A stretch of DNA of 64,000 bases from positions 3,224,001 through 3,288,000 of the forward strand of contig NC_079244.1 of NCBI RefSeq assembly GCF_028009165.1, in the 5' to 3' direction. The position numbers were made by a program, and so were the translations under genes. The first letter of the stretch is position 1; the number at the start of each line of letters is the position of its first letter. The notes beneath the pieces were generated by a model, which did not search any database, had not been told where the DNA came from, and was given only the letters and a program-made list of their open reading frames with translations. Origin of the DNA: Akanthomyces muscarius. Its lineage: Eukaryota; Ascomycota; Sordariomycetes; Hypocreales; Cordycipitaceae. This document shows positions 11,490 through 25,924 of this stretch, piece after piece.

Positions 11490-13313
11490 GGGAAGAGAGA
11501 GTGCGGACGCGCGTACAGGCAGACCTTGCAAGATGCTGCTGCAGTTAATTCATCGTAAACAGCTGCGGCTGCAATCTTCTCTCAACCTGCGTGAGAAGAA
11601 AAAGGAGTGTCACACAGGAAGACGAGAAGGCTGAGAGCGGGGGGCAAAAGTTGAACCTGGCTTGGCATATATTAGACGAAGGTCCTGGCTCATAAATGTG
11701 CCAGGAATAGCTACAGGGGACCACTTGTACCAGGAACCGGGGTAGTTTGAGTTTTGCTTTAGGGGTTGGGCTTTGCTGAGTAGTCAACGGTTTTTTTTTT
11801 TTCTGTCGACCGTTGCGCAAATGGGTAAACGGGTAGAAAAGCAACGTAAAGCAACGTAATCATTACACGACAGCACGGTGTGGTAGTCTTTAGCACGGGG
11901 TGTGTTATCTATGGAGTCGACGTGGCAGATCCCCTTTGTTCTGAGAAGCCCCAGAGCAGCAGTGCGCAATCCGTTTGGCTTGGCGACATGGGGGGTGCAA
12001 GTATTTTGATTACGTCCCAACAATGTGCGAGTGAAAAGCTCGCTCGCCGCAACGTGCCAAGGCTGTGTGTGGACTCGGGTGGCGCTTTTTGGCGGCAAAA
12101 GATGCGTCACGCTTACCAGTACCAGTACCAGTACAATTCGTTGGTGCAAGTTTCATCGCCATGATCCAGATGCAAAACGCAGAGGAAAGCGTTTCAGCGT
12201 TGAATCGCATCGGGGAAGAATATCGACTCAGATTTGGGCCTGTTTCCTCGATACTTTAAAGTTGTAGTTGGTGACTCGTGATGAGGATCCTCTCAAGTGA
12301 CAAGTCAACCCTGTAACTACCTAGGTACTTGTGAAAATGCGCGGGTGATCATGGGCGCAAGCGTACTGGTAGCTAGCAACGAGAGAAAAAGAGTGGCCGC
12401 AACGCCAACAGAGGTAGACAGCATTGGTCTCTCTCAATATCATGCATTTCCACGCCACAATGGGATTGTGTGGCTCGGTACCCAGGTTTTTAGTCAAAAG
12501 ACCATGACTCGCCGCGATGCACCCCGCGACGGAGGCTGGGGTGAGAATAGCCGGCCGAGGCCTTGCTTGCTCCACGCTGCACATACAATGTACTCTTTTA
12601 TGTACGGAATAGAAATTCGATTGATTGCCATATACTATTCCCGGTTATTGTTCTGCCCTGAGGCAAGAGGCTGACGTTGACAAGTCAACAGAATAATATG
12701 CATCCGAAAGTCGCTAACCGGCGCATATTTCAAAGTAGACGAGCTGTGCAGCTATATCTAGACTCTTGTAGGCCGCTAGAGAAGGCAAGCATTATTGTGG
12801 ACAATATATGTATAGACTCACTTAGACTGCTACCTATAAAGAAAGAGCATAAGTAATGTTGTTAGCCTCTTACGGGAAAGAAACGAGGCTGATATGCTAT
12901 ATTGACTGCTATATGCGAAACGTAAGTTAGGACGGAAGCAACAATGACCGGCTCGTTAATCGCATTATCATAACGCAAACGCGGAAAAAGGGATCCGCAT
13001 TATGGCCTCAGCAGAGAGTTGGAAGGTGGCGGCCTGGTCTTATAGAATTCTATAAAGCGGCATGTGCTGAGAGTGGGGCAGATTGCCCGAAGGAGAAGGC
13101 GGTGGAGGGGGCACCAATTTAGGCCGCTTCCCCATCTGCCTTGCGTGCATCTTGGTTCGCAACATCTGGTCCGTAACACTAGTCTCAAGCTTAGGCTGCC
13201 TCCCTAACCAGCTCATGCTACATTGCATCTCGTTGAATCCTCTTCCTTGACATCGTCATACTTGAGCACCCCTACTCTGGTTCCCGCCGAGGCCTATTTA
13301 AGCCCAGGCCATT
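11490..13313. other. Intergenic, gene-poor region
   Basis: About 1.8 kb upstream of the GT90 gene. It includes a short tandem ACCAGT tract at about 12115-12134. From about 12660 the sequence becomes more AT-rich and resembles degenerate repetitive DNA. I see no supported coding sequence. Confidence 0.5.
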
Positions 13314-14492
13314 ATGGTTAATAAACCACCAGCAAGGGAATACAAAGTCACCGTACCAACGAAACACGTAGCAGAAGATGTGGCTCTAGCGCTTGCACAT
13401 CGTGGCCATCGATTGGTAGCAGTCCGTGAGGTCGTCGGCCATCCCAAGAAGGGCCCTAAAAGCAAGCAGTGCAAAGAGTCACCAGACACTTCTGAACCCG
13501 AGGGCTTGTGGGCTGTGTTCTCACTGGTCGTCGATCCAGAACCAGACAAGGACCATGAATGGTGGGCAGCCATGGAAGAGAAGGCCTTGCGAGACCTGGC
13601 GCGCTGCCATGGCGGCGAAGCCAGTTGTTGGAAGATCCACTTCTCCAACACAACGATGTCCGTCCAAAAGTTTAATCGAGACGGTTTGTTGTATAGAGTC
13701 GATGCAAAGACAGCTTCTACACGTCGACTGGAGGTACTGACGTCCTATCCTGCACGAGCCTCGGAGCGTGTGCCCTTTAAGCAGGATGTGGACGAGGATC
13801 TGCCTGACGGTCCAGGTCAGCCAATAACCCTTCAAGGAGTGGAAGACGTGGATTGGTCTACATTAGATCATGCTTACGGCAAGGCGACTGATATCCCCCG
13901 AATTCTTTACACACTTGCCTCGAACGATGAGCGCTGGAATGAAGCAAACGAGCAACTTTGCAGCTCAGTTACCCATCAAGAAAGCATTTACAGTGCGACA
14001 GCCCCTACAATGAGGTTTATTGCCAGTATAGCTTCAGCGCCTCAGCTTTTAGGCAAAAGGCGCCTTGATCTGCTTTACACCTTATTCATAGCCGGTTGCC
14101 AGCAGAATGTGGCTGATTTTTGGGACTACGAGTTGCGCTATGCTGGACCGGTAGGACCTGAGGTTCGAGACGCTGTTGTAAGTCAGGTTAACGTGCTCCT
14201 GCCGCTCTGGCCATCTGTCTCTCGTGCCGAACAAAGGCTCCTTCTTCTGCTCACGGCGTTGGTGCTTGACGGCGTCTCTATTAAGCAGTCGGCTCGTCAA
14301 GCTATTGGTGAGTCGGATCTTAATGATCCAGCTAGCCGGCTTGCGCAGGCCCTCATTCAAAACTCGGATAGTGCCGAAGCATGTCTTATCGAGCTGGCTA
14401 GAACTTATGAGGAGCTCATCCCGCTCACTGAGGGTGATGATGCTCCCCAGCGCGCCCGCATAATTACTGCAATTCACAAGACTCTCTTCTAA
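13314..14492 (+). CDS. Bacterial-type HEAT-like repeat protein, candidate horizontally acquired gene
   Basis: Intronless, 392 aa, starting at the ATG 20 bp after a TATTTAA box. I recognise two parts. Residues 1-130 form an alpha/beta segment (EYKVTVPTKHVAEDVALALAHRGHRLVAV) ending in a Trp-rich stretch (HEWWAAMEEKALRDLARCHGG). Residues 175-390 are helical. They carry a pattern I associate with actinobacterial hypothetical HEAT proteins: W-x2-L-x-HAYG-x2-DIP, then HQ-x-S-x-Y-x-ATA, then FIASIASAP. In bacteria such proteins often sit near polymorphic toxins, possibly as immunity factors, but no toxin gene is seen here. The lack of introns, the repeat-rich flanks and the bacterial-like pattern argue for horizontal origin. 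The function is unknown. Confidence 0.72.
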   Translation: MVNKPPAREYKVTVPTKHVAEDVALALAHRGHRLVAVREVVGHPKKGPKSKQCKESPDTSEPEGLWAVFSLVVDPEPDKDHEWWAAMEEKALRDLARCHGGEASCWKIHFSNTTMSVQKFNRDGLLYRVDAKTASTRRLEVLTSYPARASERVPFKQDVDEDLPDGPGQPITLQGVEDVDWSTLDHAYGKATDIPRILYTLASNDERWNEANEQLCSSVTHQESIYSATAPTMRFIASIASAPQLLGKRRLDLLYTLFIAGCQQNVADFWDYELRYAGPVGPEVRDAVVSQVNVLLPLWPSVSRAEQRLLLLLTALVLDGVSIKQSARQAIGESDLNDPASRLAQALIQNSDSAEACLIELARTYEELIPLTEGDDAPQRARIITAIHKTLF

Positions 14493-14680
14493 TACTTTTA
14501 AGCCAAGTTAGGTTAGATTGACTGCGTGGGGCCCCTCCCGTGTATGTTTAGGTGTTATATAACATCTGGCCCCTGGCGGAGTCTGCGAAGGATATCCTAA
14601 GCCTCTTGCCCTAGTAGACACGTAGGGGTCTGCGTGCCTGTTAAGCTCGGGTCAGGATGTAGCAAACTATCTTTTTTTTA

Positions 14681-14800
14681 GGCACCACCAGGAATTCCTG
14701 GCCCATGGGCCAGCTTTGCCAGCTTTCTAGGCACTACCAGATCCTGGCCTATAGGCTGGCTTTCAAACCACTAAGAATTCCTAGCCCATCATGTATGCTA
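14681..14800. repeat. Degenerate tandem repeat, about 35-50 bp units
   Basis: Three imperfect copies start near 14681, 14730 and 14768. Each has a core of the form CCACYAxGAATTCCTRGCCCAT with following GGCTGGCTTT-like sequence. The copies are diverged, as expected of an old repeat or transposon remnant. No terminal inverted repeats or coding capacity could be established. Confidence 0.45.
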
Positions 14801-15960
14801 GATCGGATTTGGGGCCAGTCCATTTATAGTAGTAGCCCAAAAAAGACCACAAAAAGATAGGGGGCTAATCCATTTAGCCCAGTTTACCCTAATCTATAAT
14901 AAAAGTCACCGTCAGCGCGATCAAGGAGCAACAGACTGCGGAGTGGACTTTGTACTCATCCACAGCTGTAGCCGAGACAAGTTCTTCAAAACTAGCCAAT
15001 AATAGAATAGAGGGCGCGTAACACGTGTAAAAGGGGAGTGACAAAAGCAATGAAGCTCCGAAAAGAGGCGGCGCGCTTTCGTAAAAAGCGGGTTTAAAGC
15101 ACGCCAAAATAATGGCATCTCTATACATAAAGCACTAAAATATCAAGCCTGGAGTTTTGTTTCAGATCAGCTGGCAAGGCTGGGTCCTTGCCAGCCGGCC
15201 TTGCTGTTGGGTTATGCATCTTGTTCAACGCACGCCACGTAGCCACTCAAGTGCCGGTGGATAGTACACATTCGCGTAGAAGTGGATAGCTTAAAATGCT
15301 TCTCTGGTCATATTGCTTTCCACTTTTTCGCTAGAACAAAAATTGAAGCGCATCAAGTGAGTAGCACCATCAGACAACCGCCATGTAGTTGTGCCTTTGA
15401 CTAACGACCAAGCCGGCTGCCAGTCTTCGAGATGCGTGCTCCGCAGGCCGAATCTGCCCGCTTCGTCTCTTGGTCTTAATTGTTTCTTGAATAATATATA
15501 GTTCAAAAGCCTCGCGCCGAAATTGACAAGCCCTCCATATAGTTACACTACAGTACAGAGCGCAACGCCACTTCATGCCACAGTATTCGGTTATCGGCTT
15601 CTAGTCTCGGTCCTAGTTCCGATGCAACGGCATCCAAGACAAGCTTGTTCATCTCGAGGAGATAAGATGAAGAGCAAAAAACGTGATTCAGTCGCAAACT
15701 TTGAGTTACGCTCGGACTGGTTCGACTGTTGCCCACCGCGGCATTCGTCCTTTCTTTTTTTTTTTCCTATACCCTTGTTGCCTGCCGGCGGCACAGCTTG
15801 GCAGAGTTGTATTTCTTTTCTCACCTCTCCGCTGGTTCATTGGCTTGGCGCAGGGGTTTAGCCAAGTAAAAAGCTTTACCTGTCAGAACGGGGCTGGTTG
15901 GTGGGCACGCCAGAAATTAGCCACGAATAACCGTGAGGGCCGATGTCGCGACATGTCTGC

Positions 15961-15969
15961 TTATCTGAT
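15961..15969 (-). promoter_or_regulatory. Iron-responsive GATA (SreA/Urbs1-type) site
   Basis: TTATCTGAT is the reverse complement of ATCAGATAA, a perfect match to the ATCWGATAA consensus bound by the fungal iron-sensing GATA repressors SreA/Urbs1. It lies about 430 bp upstream of the siderophore transporter start. In iron-replete cells such sites mediate repression. Binding is inferred from the match and the context. Confidence 0.65.
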
Positions 15970-16301
15970 CCTCCCTCGGGCTTAGGTCCATGAAATAGAC
16001 AGCCTTGATGGATACCAAATCTCCATCCGGGGTCTTTGGTCCTGAGCTTTGCCTCCATAGCATGGAAAATAAACCGCCGATCTATAGCGTCTTGTTCCCT
16101 CGCCGTCGCAAATTAATCATAATTCGGCGGATTTAGCGCGGAGGCCGAGCAGCATTGTGAAATACTTGCCTTCCAAATGACTTCTGCCACTAAATATATG
16201 CTAAAAGGGCCTCTCCATTTCTTGGTTTTGCGCGGTACTCAATTTTTTTTCGTTCTTTCTTGGCGCCGCGTCTTCTGGTTAACAAAGGGCATCGGTGCAT
16301 G

Positions 16302-16308
16302 TATAAAG
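16302..16308 (+). promoter_or_regulatory. TATA box of the siderophore transporter gene
   Basis: TATAAAG lies about 95 bp upstream of the ATG at 16401, a plausible core promoter spacing for a filamentous fungus. Confidence 0.45.
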
Positions 16309-16400
16309 TCATGAGGATCTGGCAGTTGAGAGATTGAAAGATCTAATCACCCTGCTTCAGTCCCATCACTCCGCCAGTTCAATAGTCAGCTTTCGCAGCC

Positions 16401-18325
16401 ATGGCACTAATCCGCAGATTCCGCAATCTCATCGGAACAAAGGCTGATGTTGAGACCGAGGACCCAAATGCCGTTTCCACCACGGCAGAAAAGGAACCGG
16501 TGCATAGCGCAAACGAGCTCACCAAGGACGAGGAGAAGCCGAGTGAAGACGCCCAGAATGGTGTTGAGAAGATCGAGGCCGTGACTCTGGCTTGGAGCAG
16601 AAGCTCACTCTACTTGGTTTTGGTGCTGTATGCATTTCCGCCCGTCACCTGTCTCCAACGTCTCCGAGAAACATGAAGCCAAGTCCAAGACCAAAGCTGA
16701 CCCCTACTCCCCGATAGGATCTGGTTCCTTACCCTGGCCAACAACATGAAGAGCGTCACCATCGGGGCCCTTACACCCTTTGCGACCAGTGACTTTGCGG
16801 CGTCCTCGCTACTCACAGTTATTCAGATTGTGGCCGGCAGCATGGGGAGCGCCGTCTACATTCCCATGGCCAAGGCGCTCGATCTCTGGGGACGCGCAGA
16901 AGGTTTCCTGCTCATGATGTCGCTGGCCGTCCTGGGCATCATCGTCCTGGCGTCCTCCCAGAGCCTGCCCACGTACTGCGCCGGATACGTCTTTTACGCG
17001 GTCGGGTTCAACGGCCTCAGCTATAGCTGGGACGTCCTGGCGGCCGACGTGACCAACCTGCGGAATCGAGGGCTGGCCTTTGCCTTCACCTCGTCCCCCG
17101 CGCTCATCTCCGCCTTTGCCGGCCCCAACATTGCCTCCGAGTTCATCAAAAAGGTCAACTGGCGATGGGGCTATGGCTGCTGGGCAGTTGTCGTGCCGGT
17201 GTTCGCGCTGCCAATCTATCTTTTGCTCGCTTGGAACTTGCGCAAAGCGAAGAAACAGGGCATCATTACAGAGAGAAGGACCAGCCGAAAGATCAACCTG
17301 CAAAACATATGGTGGTTCATGACCGAGTTTGACCGTGAGTCTACTCTTTCCCTGCGTACGTTTACGAGGTTCTAATGGATGATTGATCTGTAGTGCTCGG
17401 TGTGTTTCTCTTCGCTGGCGGACTCGTCGTCTTTCTGCTCCCCTTCACTCTAGCTCGGACCGCTCCTCAGGGCTGGTCCACCCCGTACATCATTGCCATG
17501 ATTGTAGTTGGCTTTGTTGTCCTGGTGATGTTTGCGCTCTGGGAGTGCCTTGTCGCACCGGTGCCGTTTATGAGCAAAAGGTTCCTCGGCGACCGCACTA
17601 TTCTCGGTGCCTGCCTGCTCAACATGACCTACCAAATCTCCTACTACTGCTACGCCAGCTACCTTCAGCCGTTCCTGATGGTAGTGTACAACGTCGACCT
17701 ACCCACCGCAGGCTACGTCGCCAACACCTTTAGCGCATGCGCATTCATCTTCCTCTTCCTCACAGGCTGGCTCATTCGCTGGACTGGTCGCTTCAAGTGG
17801 ATTTTGTGGGTTTGCGTCCCCCTTTACATCTTTGGTCTGGGGCTCATGATTCACTTTCGCCAACCTGGAGGCTACATTGGCTACATTGTCATGTGTGAGG
17901 TTTTCTTCTCAGCCTCTGGGAGCGTCTTCATCCTTTGCTGCCAGCTCGCCGTGCTTTCTGTCGTGGACCATCAGCATGTTGCGTCCGCATTCTCCCTCTT
18001 GTTTTCCATGGGTGGCATAGGCGGTGCACTTGGCAGTGCCATCTCGGGCGCGATCTGGACAAACACATTCTACCCACAGCTAGAGAAGAACTTGCCCGCG
18101 TCCGAACTGCCGAACCTTGTGACCATCTATTCGACTTATACCGCGCAGCTTGCTTATCCGTGGGGCAGCCCTACGCGTGATGCCATTGTCAAGTCGTACG
18201 GCTATGCCCAACCTAGGATGCTGGCTGCCGGTACGGCATTCATGGTTCTGGGTTTTGTTTGGGTCGGAATGATTAAAAATATCAATGTCAAGAAGATGAG
18301 TCAGACAAAGGGTAATGTGCTGTAG
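16401..18325 (+). CDS. Siderophore iron transporter, MFS (SIT/Mir/Arn family)
   Basis: Exons are 16401-16627, 16718-17334 and 17394-18325, giving 591 aa. SIT-family MFS permeases import ferric siderophores in symport with protons at the plasma membrane. A charged cytoplasmic N-terminus of about 65 residues is followed by membrane spans. Family landmarks are LAWSRSSLYLVLVLIWFLT (TM1), MKSVTIGALTPFATSDF, YVFYAVGFNGLSYSWDVLAADVT and MGGIGGALGSAISGAIWTN. The long extracellular loop before the last span (PWGSPTRDAIVKSYGYAQPRM) is also typical of SIT proteins. The gene is convergent with the siderophore esterase, 288 bp apart. A TATA box and a perfect iron-GATA nonamer lie upstream, so induction under iron starvation is expected. 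Substrate specificity cannot be read from sequence, though the esterase neighbour suggests an ester siderophore. Confidence 0.95.
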
Positions 18326-18613
18326 AGCAACCATTACCCATCAACGAGCTGAGTTCGGTTTCAAAATGTACACACTATCGATAGAGTAGTCACATGCCTT
18401 GTAATTACTACTGCAAAAGCTGTAGTTGAAGCAATTCACCATGACAATTTTCAAATATAATCCAGTGGCTTTCAGCTCTTCGTTTGGGTGACAGTCCATC
18501 TTCTTGTTGCTCACATTTGGTGTCCCAAGGAGACGGGCGAAAAAAAAAAAAAAAAAAAAGAGCAAAAGTCAGAGATTAAAGAATGCAAGAAACTTTCCGC
18601 ATGCACAATTATC

Positions 18614-19608
18614 CTATTGGTTCATATCAACAAGGAATTTCATCATGCCTCGTTGAAGGCCTACTACCGCCGCACTGCAGTGATCTTCATCCGGGAAGTG
18701 GCAGGTCCAAATGTCCTTTACGCTTGGACACTCTTGTAAGCGGTTCACCAGCGAAGCCACACTCTCCCTCATCTCTTTTCCTTCCGCAATGGCTTTCCGT
18801 TTCTGAAAAGATTCTTCAGACTCATCTTGTCGTTTCTCCAACTCGTCATTACAATCTCCCCATGTAAGGAACAAAGACGGAGCCGGATCTACAGGATCCT
18901 TGCGACGATGAAGCTCAGCTTCCTGATTCTTAACCAAGGCGTTGTCGCTCCACCAGATTGTCGGACTCGCGGCTATGTAAAAGTCAAAGAGTTCGGTTCT
19001 GGTAAACAGCGTGTGTAGGGAAAAGATGCCGCCGTAGGAGTGGCCGAAGAGAGCCTTGCGTCCGCTCCGCAGAGGCACACGTGGGAACAGGTTGTCCTGT
19101 ACATGTGCCATGACGTGGTTCTGGACAAAGTCGAGGAACTTGTCGCCGTCGCCAAACGACAGATCTGTTCTCGATTTTCCGTCTTGGCCGAGAGGCATAG
19201 TGTACTGGCCATCGGGAGTGGGCGGTGTGAGATCAGGTCCCCTCCGCCAGTCGTAGATGCATTTGGACTTGGGGTAGCCGACAGCTACAACCACGTTTCT
19301 CGAGTTGTGGGTAAATTCCAGGCGCCTTGTAATGTCCACTGCTGTGAAGAAGAATGCGTTGCCATCCACGAGATACCTATAGCCGCAGCCCAAGCCTGGT
19401 TAGGCGTGTTGCATTTTACTGGTAAAGACGGGATAGCCACTTACAGCGAGGAGACCGGCCGGGTGTCATCTTCTGGCCGCACACGTTCCTCGCTCCAGCA
19501 CAAGGGCCATGCCACCTGCACTAGGAAATCGCCTCTTTCTGTCCGTGCGATATATTCGCTGGTGTTTTGCAGGTATCCCTGCCTGTTCGCTGTCACCTCT
19601 ACCGCCAT
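18614..19608 (-). CDS. IroE-like siderophore esterase (alpha/beta hydrolase)
   Basis: Exons are 19445-19608 and 18614-19376, giving 308 aa. The GTAAGT/TAG intron restores the start of the conserved domain (SSLYLVDGNAFFFTAVD). The nucleophile is Ser168 in FGHSYGGIFSLHTLF, and a C-terminal DEDHCSAAV supplies the probable catalytic His. SFGDGDKFLDFV and YDWRRGPDLTPP are typical of the Esterase_D/IroE group. Fungal members such as Aspergillus EstB and SidJ hydrolyse imported fusarinine-type siderophores in the cytosol to release iron. The pairing with an adjacent siderophore importer, and an iron-GATA site 221 bp upstream, support that role. The exact substrate (TAFC, fusarinine C or another) is inferred. 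Confidence 0.9.
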
Positions 19609-20867
19609 TATGTGAGAGTGAGGGCAAACGATGTGAAGGGTTTACGTTTCCATAATTCTGGTGCTGAGCGTCTGTTTGCTCGGCAAGAGCCGCATGTGGC
19701 CGAGTGATTCCGATGTCGCAAGGCCTTTGTATTCGCTTGCCGGAATTCTTCCACGAGCTTGGCAGCTTTCGCTCCACCGCCAGTGGACCCAAGTTCAGCT
19801 TTGCCGTGGAAATTGCGCCTGCTAATCAATCTGATAAGATGATGTTTTAATGGTTCCTCGGCGCAGACCCTGGAGCCTGTACACGTCGGCGTGTTAATAG
19901 AGCGCCACATATTTGCACTGTCGCAGCTTATACAATGGAGCATTCCGACGGGGTGGGACACGGAGGCGGCACTTCGTCCTAGCCAAGTCTCGGTGGGTTT
20001 TCTCTCTCAAGACGGTCAAGTGCTGTTTTAAGAAATGATTGATATCCGAGTATGGCATTGCTCTCTGATGCGGCAGGTTCAAATTGTCAAGCAGAGCGCA
20101 CGAGAGAGCTGTCTCAAGCCAACGGTGCGTTGCTGAACTTGCCCGATCATGTAAACGCCCAGCCAAGCCGCCTGTAATTGACATGAGATAGCTATGTAGC
20201 AGTTGTTTTTTTTCAAGCAGGTAGATAGGACTGAATATCTTGTCGATTGATGATGAAAGAGAATTTCAAAAGAGACATTCACGTCAGCCTTTACCCTGAA
20301 ACTTGGCAGACTCCCCGCGCTGGAGAACTGGATTGTCGCCCGCCTACTCCTCCAGATGGGCTCAGGTCGTACTATCATCATAGCACTTCTCTGATGGCTG
20401 TTGTTGCTCCTTTCTAGCAGTGATATGGCCTCGCCAGCCCATATTGGCCTGTCTACTCGAAATCTGAATCGCTTTCCCTCGCACTATGTCACGATCAATG
20501 CTGTAGGGTAGATCTGGCCGTGGCTTACCTCACCCGGTTAAACCTCGCTGTCGCCTCCATAAATCCAGCCAATCACAGCGTCGACAATACCAAACCACGA
20601 GTCCCCATTGCAATCCGGAGCGCATCTTTTGGCCTCAGTCCGCACAACCGGGAAGCTCTCTCTCTCTCCAGTCTCTCAACCTCAACGCCGGCTTGCCTCC
20701 GCCCCCTCCATCCTCTTCGTCTCGTATCTTTCGGCATTCAATTGCTTGGAAGACGATTTCTCAAGGGCATTACCCTTTCCTTCACGCAGTTTGTCCTTCT
20801 CGCCACACTCGAAAAGTCTCCCAACGGGGTTCCGCCCTGTTATTTTCGCCTCGAATCCGCCACCACA
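19609..20867. other. Intergenic, divergent promoters of the esterase and NDUFS7 genes
   Basis: About 1.26 kb. It holds the iron-GATA site of the esterase and the pyrimidine-rich 5' leader of the complex I gene (about 20640-20860). No gene was recognised. Confidence 0.55.
19829..19837 (+). promoter_or_regulatory. Iron-responsive GATA (SreA/Urbs1-type) site
   Basis: ATCTGATAA is an exact match to ATCWGATAA. It lies 221 bp upstream of the siderophore esterase start, which reads leftward. Together with the site ahead of the transporter it suggests joint iron repression of the pair. Confidence 0.65.
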
Positions 20868-21718
20868 ATGCTCGCCTCTACCCGCTCGGCGGCCGCCATG
20901 GCCCTGCGAGGTACGTCTACCCAAAATCTCCCTCGCGTCGAATTTATAGTATACAGGCTGGAGCCGGGTCGCTAACGCAATTGATTGATGCAGCCAAGCC
21001 CATGACCGCCATGGTTCCCTTCCGTGCCGCTGCCGCGCTTTCCACCAGCTCGAAACGAGACGCAACCACGCTGACGCCGCACAGCGGTGCCACGGGCCTC
21101 GCCAAGGCCCGCAAGGAAGTCCCTCTGGGCAGTGAGGAGGGTACCAAGGGTGTCGTTCAATACGCTCTGTACGTGTTTGCCAATTCCTTTTGCCGCCGCT
21201 CATCTCGCCACCCGTTGCGGACCTGATGGACACCCGCACTGACCGATTGCCACCTCCCAACAAACAGGACCTCGCTCGACGTCATTGCCAACTGGGCTCG
21301 CCAGTCGTCGCTCTGGCCCATGACCTTTGGCCTCGCCTGCTGCGCCGTCGAGATGATGCACCTCTCCACGCCCCGCTACGACCAGGATCGCCTCGGCATC
21401 ATCTTCCGAGCCTCGCCCCGTCAGTCCGACGTCATGATTGTCGCCGGCACCCTCACCAACAAGATGGCGCCCGCCCTCCGCCAGGTCTATGACCAGATGC
21501 CTGACCCTCGCTGGGTCGTCTCCATGGGCAGCTGCGCCAACGGCGGCGGCTACTACCACTACAGCTACTCGGTCGTCCGCGGCTGCGACCGCATCGTCCC
21601 CGTCGACATCTACGTTCCCGGCTGCCCGCCCACCTCCGAGGCCCTCATGTACGGCATCTTCCAGCTCCAGCGCAAGATGCGCAACACCAAGATCACCCGC
21701 ATGTGGTACCGCAGGTAG
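20868..21718 (+). CDS. NADH:ubiquinone oxidoreductase PSST / NDUFS7 (19.3 kDa) subunit
   Basis: Exons are 20868-20910, 20994-21168 and 21268-21718, giving 222 aa. This mitochondrial complex I subunit carries iron-sulfur cluster N2, the last carrier before ubiquinone. The N-terminal 40 residues ([14 protein letters not shown]...) form an Arg/Ala/Ser-rich mitochondrial presequence. The conserved core begins near [20 protein letters not shown]. The four cluster ligands are visible: the adjacent pair in [11 protein letters not shown], one in [11 protein letters not shown], and one in [12 protein letters not shown]. The C-terminus (ITRMWYRR) and overall length match fungal orthologues. Confidence 0.97.
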
Positions 21719-22990
21719 ACGATTGGGCCTCTTGCAAACCAAATCTCAACAAAAATCTACGAAAGAGTCGCCAAAAAAGCACATCGAGGGCATTCTGGGA
21801 GCAGGGTTGGAGAAATCTGGGTTGTGTAGAGAGTACATGAATATGCATCCGTGGGCTGTATTCTCGAGTAAGATGCTGCTGTTACTACCGCATGTGTGGC
21901 CAGGCAGGGGTAACCTGTGTATTTAGAATTATTGCCTGTGCCAACGACGGGGAGAAGCGGTCACGAGTTGAAAAAAATCTTCTCACTTTATCGTTTTTGT
22001 TTCCTTTGTACAAGTGGCGGGAATCGGTTCCCTTGGGTCTATGTGTCCTTTTTTTTTTCGGCCCAAAACTTCTATTTCTATTTTAAACTGGTAGAATCTG
22101 GCAGAGCGGTCTGCTAAATATACTGTACAAGTTCAAAAATTCCAACAAACATTCGCGCCATTCTCTCCAGCGATGTGTTGATGTAGGTGGACCAGTCACG
22201 ATGCAAAGAACAAGAGAAGGTTCAAGAGAGGAGAAAGCATAGCTCACTAAGGGCCCCAAGTACTAGAGTAGTTGTATGTATGCGGGGGACAATGCGACAG
22301 TATAACAGATACCAGGATAAACAAGCAACAAAGGAGATAGTCATTAACAAGCGTTAAAAACAGTAGAAACGATACAGGCGCACTCTGACGATGGTCAACA
22401 ATCCATCGTCAGTTGCCTTTTTTTGTCCAATCTCGTTATCTCACAAATGTAAAAAAGGCAGAAAAGGAGGAACGAAAGAAAGAAAAAAGAACCCATTCTA
22501 TTGTCTAGCGGGAAGGAAGAGGGTAAGATTGAAACCCAGAATGCAGCCCAGCATACCTTGTAATCAACAACAGTTGGTACCCTTTCCGCTCATACACCTG
22601 CGTGCAGTTGATGTCAGAGCACCCCGCCGCTCATCCTGCTTATTCTATTTCATGTTTCAGTAAAGATGTCGGCAACTCGCAACACGCTTTGGCCTTTCTC
22701 TCTCGCTCTCCAACTCGGCCTTTTTTTCGCTGGCAGCTCACGGCTGCTTTCATACTAGAACAATGACCGCCGGCGCCAAGCATAACCTGGTCTCAAGACC
22801 ATTTCAAACCAATATGAACAAACAAAATTCGAATACCCAAATGCAAGAACTCTGTATGCGTAGAGAACAGAAAGACAAGTCGCCAGGGGGAGAAAACGGA
22901 TAGCCGGGACCAAACCAGGAATAAACAAGACGAGGAGATCCCCGTACTGGAAACACCAACTCGCTTCATCAATGTCTGGAGCGTATCGTT
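21719..22990. other. Intergenic, between convergent genes
   Basis: About 1.27 kb with the 3' UTRs of the NDUFS7 and Rsp5 genes. T-rich stretches lie near 22050-22085 and an A/G-rich stretch near 22450-22490. No gene was seen. Confidence 0.6.

Positions 22991-25924
<2,934 letters not shown>

Larger units (their letters stand above)
14493..16400. other. Intergenic, repeat-bearing region ending in the transporter promoter
   Basis: About 1.9 kb. The first part (14500-14890) looks like degenerate repetitive DNA. The rest holds only short non-conserved open frames. The last 450 bp contain an iron-GATA site and a TATA box for the downstream siderophore transporter. Confidence 0.5.

Noticed and set aside
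12297..12674. 125-codon plus-strand open frame upstream of the HEAT-like gene
   Set aside because: The composition is non-coding-like and no family features are visible.
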